Shown piece after piece: positions 25,037 through 28,235 of a stretch of DNA of 28,235 nucleotides; within the stretch, counting starts at the first letter, position 1, and each line of letters opens with the position of its first letter. The stretch lies in contig NZ_QOLC01000060.1 in the NCBI RefSeq assembly GCF_003333325.1, positions 1-28,235 on the forward strand, in the 5' to 3' direction. This stretch comes from Candidatus Ulvibacter alkanivorans (GTDB lineage Bacteria; Bacteroidota; Bacteroidia; Flavobacteriales; Flavobacteriaceae). Under the pieces are notes generated by a model. That model did not search any database. It had not been told where the DNA came from and saw only the letters and a list, made by a program, of their open reading frames with translations. Made by a program: the position numbers and the translations under genes.

Positions 25037-25867
25037 TTATTCAAAATTTACGGTGATCGTATCTCGGTATTCGAGTCCGAACAAACTCGAAGCACTTCCA
25101 ACTGTAGACGGATTACTTTTATAGATAGCGAGCTCCAAATAACCGGATGAATTCCACAAGGCTAATTTTTTTCCATCTTCTTCGCGACGTTCGCGTGGTA
25201 TCTCAAAATTAATTGCGTCACTATAGCGCAAATGGATATTGGAAAAACTTGCTGTACGAGCAGTGATCTTAAAAGGACGTCCTTTTCCTACTTCTTCGAA
25301 TAAAGACTTGCTTACATTACACACCACGTTTCCGTAGTTGTCTATATAAATAACATTTCCAATAATTTGGTTGGATTGTTGATTAACCACAGGGCGAATC
25401 CCTGTGAGTTCCTTGATTTCAGAAATAGGTTTACCAATAACTTCAAGAGTTCCGCCACGTGCTATATGACAAGCAACTTGAACAAACACATCTAACACGG
25501 GAAAATTACTAACGATTCGATCATGAATATTGATCTCTACGATCTTTTCCGGTTTTATTTCTGAAGCCAGCATCGATATGATACCATTATCGGCACATAT
25601 AAAATAATGTCCGTCCAAGAAAACTGCTATGTGTCGGTTCTCCGGATTTAGTTCACTGTCTATTCCTATAATATGTATGGTTCCCTGTGGAAAGCTGCGA
25701 TACGCATTTTGAATAATGTAGGCAGCTTCAGTACTGTGAAACGGTGCGATGGAGTGCGAAATATCCACAATGCGAATATTCTCTAATTCGTTGTAGATAG
25801 CTCCCTTTACAGCGCCGGCGAAGTGATCTTTCTCTCCAAAATCGGTTGTAAGGGTAATTATAGGCAT
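25037..25867 (-). CDS. DUF62/SAM hydroxide adenosyltransferase family protein
   Basis: A 276-residue member of the SAM-cleaving DUF62 family, related to bacterial fluorinase and chlorinase. Characterised members use water to split S-adenosylmethionine into adenosine and methionine. The N-terminal domain has LTTDFGEKDHFAGAVKG (6-22), VDISHSIAPF (34-43), and DNG (93-95) in the nucleoside pocket. The C-terminal beta-barrel has IYIDNYGNVVCNV (173-185). Asp70 and Arg78 align with the catalytic Asp and Arg, but the usual FHGRD motif reads FPVLD (122-126), so the catalytic histidine is replaced by Pro123. It is probably the first gene of a unit with the ABM, gldF and gldG genes. Confidence 0.87.
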   Translation of the reverse strand: MPIITLTTDFGEKDHFAGAVKGAIYNELENIRIVDISHSIAPFHSTEAAYIIQNAYRSFPQGTIHIIGIDSELNPENRHIAVFLDGHYFICADNGIISMLASEIKPEKIVEINIHDRIVSNFPVLDVFVQVACHIARGGTLEVIGKPISEIKELTGIRPVVNQQSNQIIGNVIYIDNYGNVVCNVSKSLFEEVGKGRPFKITARTASFSNIHLRYSDAINFEIPRERREEDGKKLALWNSSGYLELAIYKSNPSTVGSASSLFGLEYRDTITVNFE

Positions 25868-25895
25868 ATTAATTTACACAGCATTTTTTCTACAA

Positions 25896-25903
25896 CAAAG
25901 CTA
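25896..25903 (-). promoter_or_regulatory. Candidate -7 box of the DUF62-ABM-gldFG unit
   Basis: TAGCTTTG on the - strand fits TAnnTTTG and lies 28 bases upstream of the DUF62 ATG in the 217-base divergent gap. TTTG motifs occur further upstream, though not at the 19-base spacing. Confidence 0.4.
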
Positions 25904-26084
25904 TGCAATTATTTAAACAAATTTTAGCACAAAGTTGAGCAACTTTTAAAGAAAGAAATTATAACGATAAGAGTGTTAATAACCATTTTATAAAATCCTA
26001 TTTTTCTAGGGACACAACTAAACAATTATTCATTAAAAGCTGTATTTTTAAACTTAATTAGACGCACTAAAAAACCTCCTGCTT

Positions 26085-27038
26085 TTGAACGAACTTATCA
26101 TCGAACTTACAGAGATTAGCCCTCGCGAATTCTTCGGACTCCAAAACGCTAATATTGACCTATTAAAAACATATTTTCCAAAATTAAAGATCGTTGCACG
26201 CGGTAGTAAGATTAAAGTGTATGGCGACGAAGAGGTTTTGGAAGAATTCGACAAGCGAATTACCATGCTGTTAGAACATTTTGCCAAATACAATAAGATC
26301 GATGAAAATATTATCGAGCGCGTATTGCAGAGCGACAGTAAGGAAGAATACGAAACTCCCGCAAGTAGTAATGAAATATTAGTGCACGGTGTAAGTGGAA
26401 AACTGATAAAGGCACAAACTGCCAATCAGCGAAAATTGGTCAATCTTATGAACAAGAACGATATGGTTTTTGCGGTTGGCCCTGCGGGTACAGGAAAAAC
26501 CTATACCGGAGTTGCTTTAGCCGTACGTGCGTTAAAGAACAAGGAGGTCAAGCGAATTATTTTAACAAGACCTGCCGTAGAAGCGGGTGAAAATCTAGGG
26601 TTTCTTCCGGGTGACCTCAAAGAAAAGTTGGATCCGTATATGCAACCTTTATATGACGCTTTACGCGATATGATCCCTCACGAAAAATTGGAATCGCACA
26701 TTGAAAAAGGAGTGATTCAAATAGCACCTTTGGCCTTTATGCGCGGACGTACATTAGACAATGCCTTTGTGATTTTAGATGAAGCGCAAAACACGACACA
26801 TGCCCAAATGAAAATGTTCCTTACTCGTATGGGTAAGAACGCCAAATTTATGATTACCGGTGATCCTGGTCAGATCGATCTGCCAAGAAGGGTCATCTCT
26901 GGACTCAAAGAAGCCTTGTTAGTGCTAAAAGATGTAGATGGCGTTGGAATGATCTACTTAGATGATAAGGACGTAATTCGTCACCGACTCGTTAAAAAAG
27001 TGATATCGGCTTATAAGGCCATCGAAAATGTAGATTGA
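26085..27038 (+). CDS. PhoH-family ATPase (YbeZ-like)
   Basis: A cytoplasmic P-loop ATPase of 317 residues. The family is linked to RNA metabolism and often pairs with the YbeY endoribonuclease. An N-terminal region (1-100) containing a KH-like segment ([17 protein letters not shown]) precedes the helicase-like PhoH domain. Walker A is GPAGTGKT (132-139) and Walker B is LDEAQN (231-236), with [17 protein letters not shown] between them. The start is [21 protein letters not shown] matches the expected N terminus and no in-frame ATG precedes it. No ybeY is seen nearby. It ends three bases before the purC ATG. A TATTTTTA element (26042-26049) may be its -7 box. Confidence 0.93.
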   Translation: MNELIIELTEISPREFFGLQNANIDLLKTYFPKLKIVARGSKIKVYGDEEVLEEFDKRITMLLEHFAKYNKIDENIIERVLQSDSKEEYETPASSNEILVHGVSGKLIKAQTANQRKLVNLMNKNDMVFAVGPAGTGKTYTGVALAVRALKNKEVKRIILTRPAVEAGENLGFLPGDLKEKLDPYMQPLYDALRDMIPHEKLESHIEKGVIQIAPLAFMRGRTLDNAFVILDEAQNTTHAQMKMFLTRMGKNAKFMITGDPGQIDLPRRVISGLKEALLVLKDVDGVGMIYLDDKDVIRHRLVKKVISAYKAIENVD

Positions 27039-27040
27039 AA

Positions 27041-27994
27041 ATGAATAACACCTTAACACACACCGACTTTAAGTTTCCGGGTCAAATAAATGTGTATCAC
27101 GGCAAGGTTAGAGAAGTATATACACTGGCAAATAATACCCTAGTAATGATAGCAACCGATCGCTTAAGCGCCTTCGATGTTGTCATGCCAAAGGGAATAC
27201 CTTATAAAGGGCAGATCTTAAATCAGATCGCGACAAAGATGATGCGAGATACCGAAGATATTGTTCCAAATTGGCTAGCGGCGACTCCCGATCCAAATGT
27301 GGCCGTCGGTGAGGCTTGTGATCCTTTTAAGGTAGAAATGGTAATTCGCGCTTATTTAAGCGGTCATGCAGCTCGTGAATACAAAGCGGGCAAACGAATA
27401 CTTTGTGGGGTAGCCATGCCGGAGGGTATGAAAGAGAATGATAAATTTCCTGAACCTATAATTACACCGGCAACTAAAGCAGAAGCGGGCGATCATGACG
27501 AAGATATTTCGAGAGAAGAGATTTTGAGTCGTGAAATTGTTTCTGAAAGCGATTACCTTCAATTAGAATCCTATACTAGAAAATTATTTGAGCGAGGTAG
27601 TGAAATTGCTTCAAAAAGAGGGTTGATTTTGGTCGATACCAAATATGAGTTTGGAAAAACAAAGGACGGTAAAATCGTCTTAATAGACGAAATTCACACT
27701 CCCGACTCATCCCGTTATTTTTATGCTGAAGGCTATTCAGAAAGACAAGAAAAAGGCGAGGCTCAAAAGCAACTATCTAAAGAATTCGTAAGACAATGGC
27801 TCATCCGGAATGGTTTTCAAGGACTGGAAGGTCAGCAAGTACCACATATGACCGATGAATATATCGAATCTGTCTCGCAACGATATATAGAACTATACGA
27901 GAACATCACCGGTGAACCATTTGTGAAAGCCGATCTTAGCAATATAGTAGCGCGTATTGAATCCAATGTCGAACAGTATTTGGCTACTATTTAA
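27041..27994 (+). CDS. purC: Phosphoribosylaminoimidazole-succinocarboxamide synthase
   Basis: Purine biosynthesis enzyme (SAICAR synthase) joining CAIR and aspartate with ATP use. The 317 residues are of the longer form common in Bacteroidota and yeast, rather than the 240-residue enterobacterial form. GKVREVYTL (about 21-29), [21 protein letters not shown] (about 35-55), [18 protein letters not shown] (about 107-124), [10 protein letters not shown] (about 199-208) and [13 protein letters not shown] (about 220-232) are the conserved blocks. The ATG at 27041 is preferred over a TTG six bases upstream, which overlaps the phoH stop. It follows phoH directly and is probably in the same transcript. 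Confidence 0.96.
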   Translation: MNNTLTHTDFKFPGQINVYHGKVREVYTLANNTLVMIATDRLSAFDVVMPKGIPYKGQILNQIATKMMRDTEDIVPNWLAATPDPNVAVGEACDPFKVEMVIRAYLSGHAAREYKAGKRILCGVAMPEGMKENDKFPEPIITPATKAEAGDHDEDISREEILSREIVSESDYLQLESYTRKLFERGSEIASKRGLILVDTKYEFGKTKDGKIVLIDEIHTPDSSRYFYAEGYSERQEKGEAQKQLSKEFVRQWLIRNGFQGLEGQQVPHMTDEYIESVSQRYIELYENITGEPFVKADLSNIVARIESNVEQYLATI

Positions 27995-28235
27995 TATGAG
28001 TATTAAAGCAAGCGATTTTTTTGGGTGGCGATATAAGAGAAAGTGCATCAAAGTAAAAATTCCTACAATTATTTGGCAATCAAGTAGATGAGACATCTGT
28101 TTTTCTAGAAGGGCTGGCACAAACTTATTAACAATTTTAGATCTCCTTTCAGCAAAAATAATTTTTATTAAATTATTGATTATCAACATTATATGCTTCT
28201 TTATTGATAAGTCGATATTCTTTCATGATAAAACA
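27995..28235. other. AT-rich right edge without a supported gene
   Basis: The final 241 bases are very AT-rich and hold no recognisable gene, clear terminator hairpin or -7 box. On the - strand, one frame is open from the window edge to a TAA at about 28175, encoding about 20 residues (ending NKEAYNVDNQ). That could be the end of a convergent gene lying outside, but it is too short to claim. Confidence 0.4.

Noticed and set aside
27035..27040. TTG start for PurC
   Set aside because: It overlaps the phoH stop codon and the ATG six bases later gives the normal N terminus.
27893..28189. A 98-codon open frame on the - strand at the right edge
   Set aside because: It overlaps the conserved C terminus of purC, resembles no family known to me, and has the composition of AT-rich non-coding DNA.
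1..28235. CRISPR array, tRNA or rRNA genes, insertion sequences, prophage or defence genes
   Set aside because: No regularly spaced repeats, cloverleaf sequences, transposase or integrase motifs, or known defence families were found on either strand.

Overview
The window looks like a chromosomal segment of a marine-type member of the Flavobacteriaceae (Bacteroidota). The evidence is gliding genes gldF/gldG, promoters with the Bacteroidota -7 box TAnnTTTG, few Shine-Dalgarno sequences, and family-typical versions of PurC, PhoH and the capsule genes. The genus cannot be named from the sequence alone. No tRNA, rRNA, insertion sequence, prophage or CRISPR array was seen.

Region 1 (1-13228, all + strand) is the distal part of a surface polysaccharide (capsule/exopolysaccharide) locus. 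It holds two GT-B glycosyltransferases, a PglC-type phosphoglycosyl transferase, an ATP-grasp ligase, an NAD-dependent epimerase/dehydratase, a metallophosphoesterase, a PLP sugar aminotransferase and a membrane-bound PglF/WbpM-type 4,6-dehydratase. The export machinery follows: a Wza-like outer-membrane lipoprotein, a Wzc-like BY-kinase and a Wzi-like protein. The dehydratase plus aminotransferase should make a UDP-4-amino-4,6-dideoxy sugar, and the PglC-like enzyme would load it onto undecaprenyl phosphate. The acetyltransferase (PglD) usual in this pathway is absent here. Its expected place is taken by three genes chained by 4-base ATGA overlaps. Flippase and polymerase are not in the window and probably lie upstream.

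Region 2 (13293-17965) holds a COG2509-type FAD dehydrogenase, an SlyD-like FKBP prolyl isomerase with a clear terminator, a small BLUF blue-light sensor, tRNA-modifying GTPase MnmE and a DUF4870 membrane protein.

Region 3 (17985-20803, - strand) is a tight two-gene unit: an RsbQ-type alpha/beta hydrolase, then a hybrid sensor kinase (PAS-HisKA-HATPase-REC-HPt). The PAS domain resembles that of RsbP, the known RsbQ partner. The pair therefore looks like the Bacillus RsbQ/RsbP stress switch rewired from a PP2C phosphatase to a phosphorelay.

Region 4 (20936-27994) is core: dnaN with a perfect-palindrome terminator, gldG and gldF, an ABM-fold protein, a DUF62 (SAM hydroxide adenosyltransferase) homologue, then divergently phoH and purC. 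The final 241 bases hold nothing firmly supported.

A pattern across the window is the octamer CTTCGGAA (reverse complement TTCCGAAG), counted by eye at 28 copies where about one is expected. It occurs on both strands and in all reading frames, which suggests a DNA-level signal.
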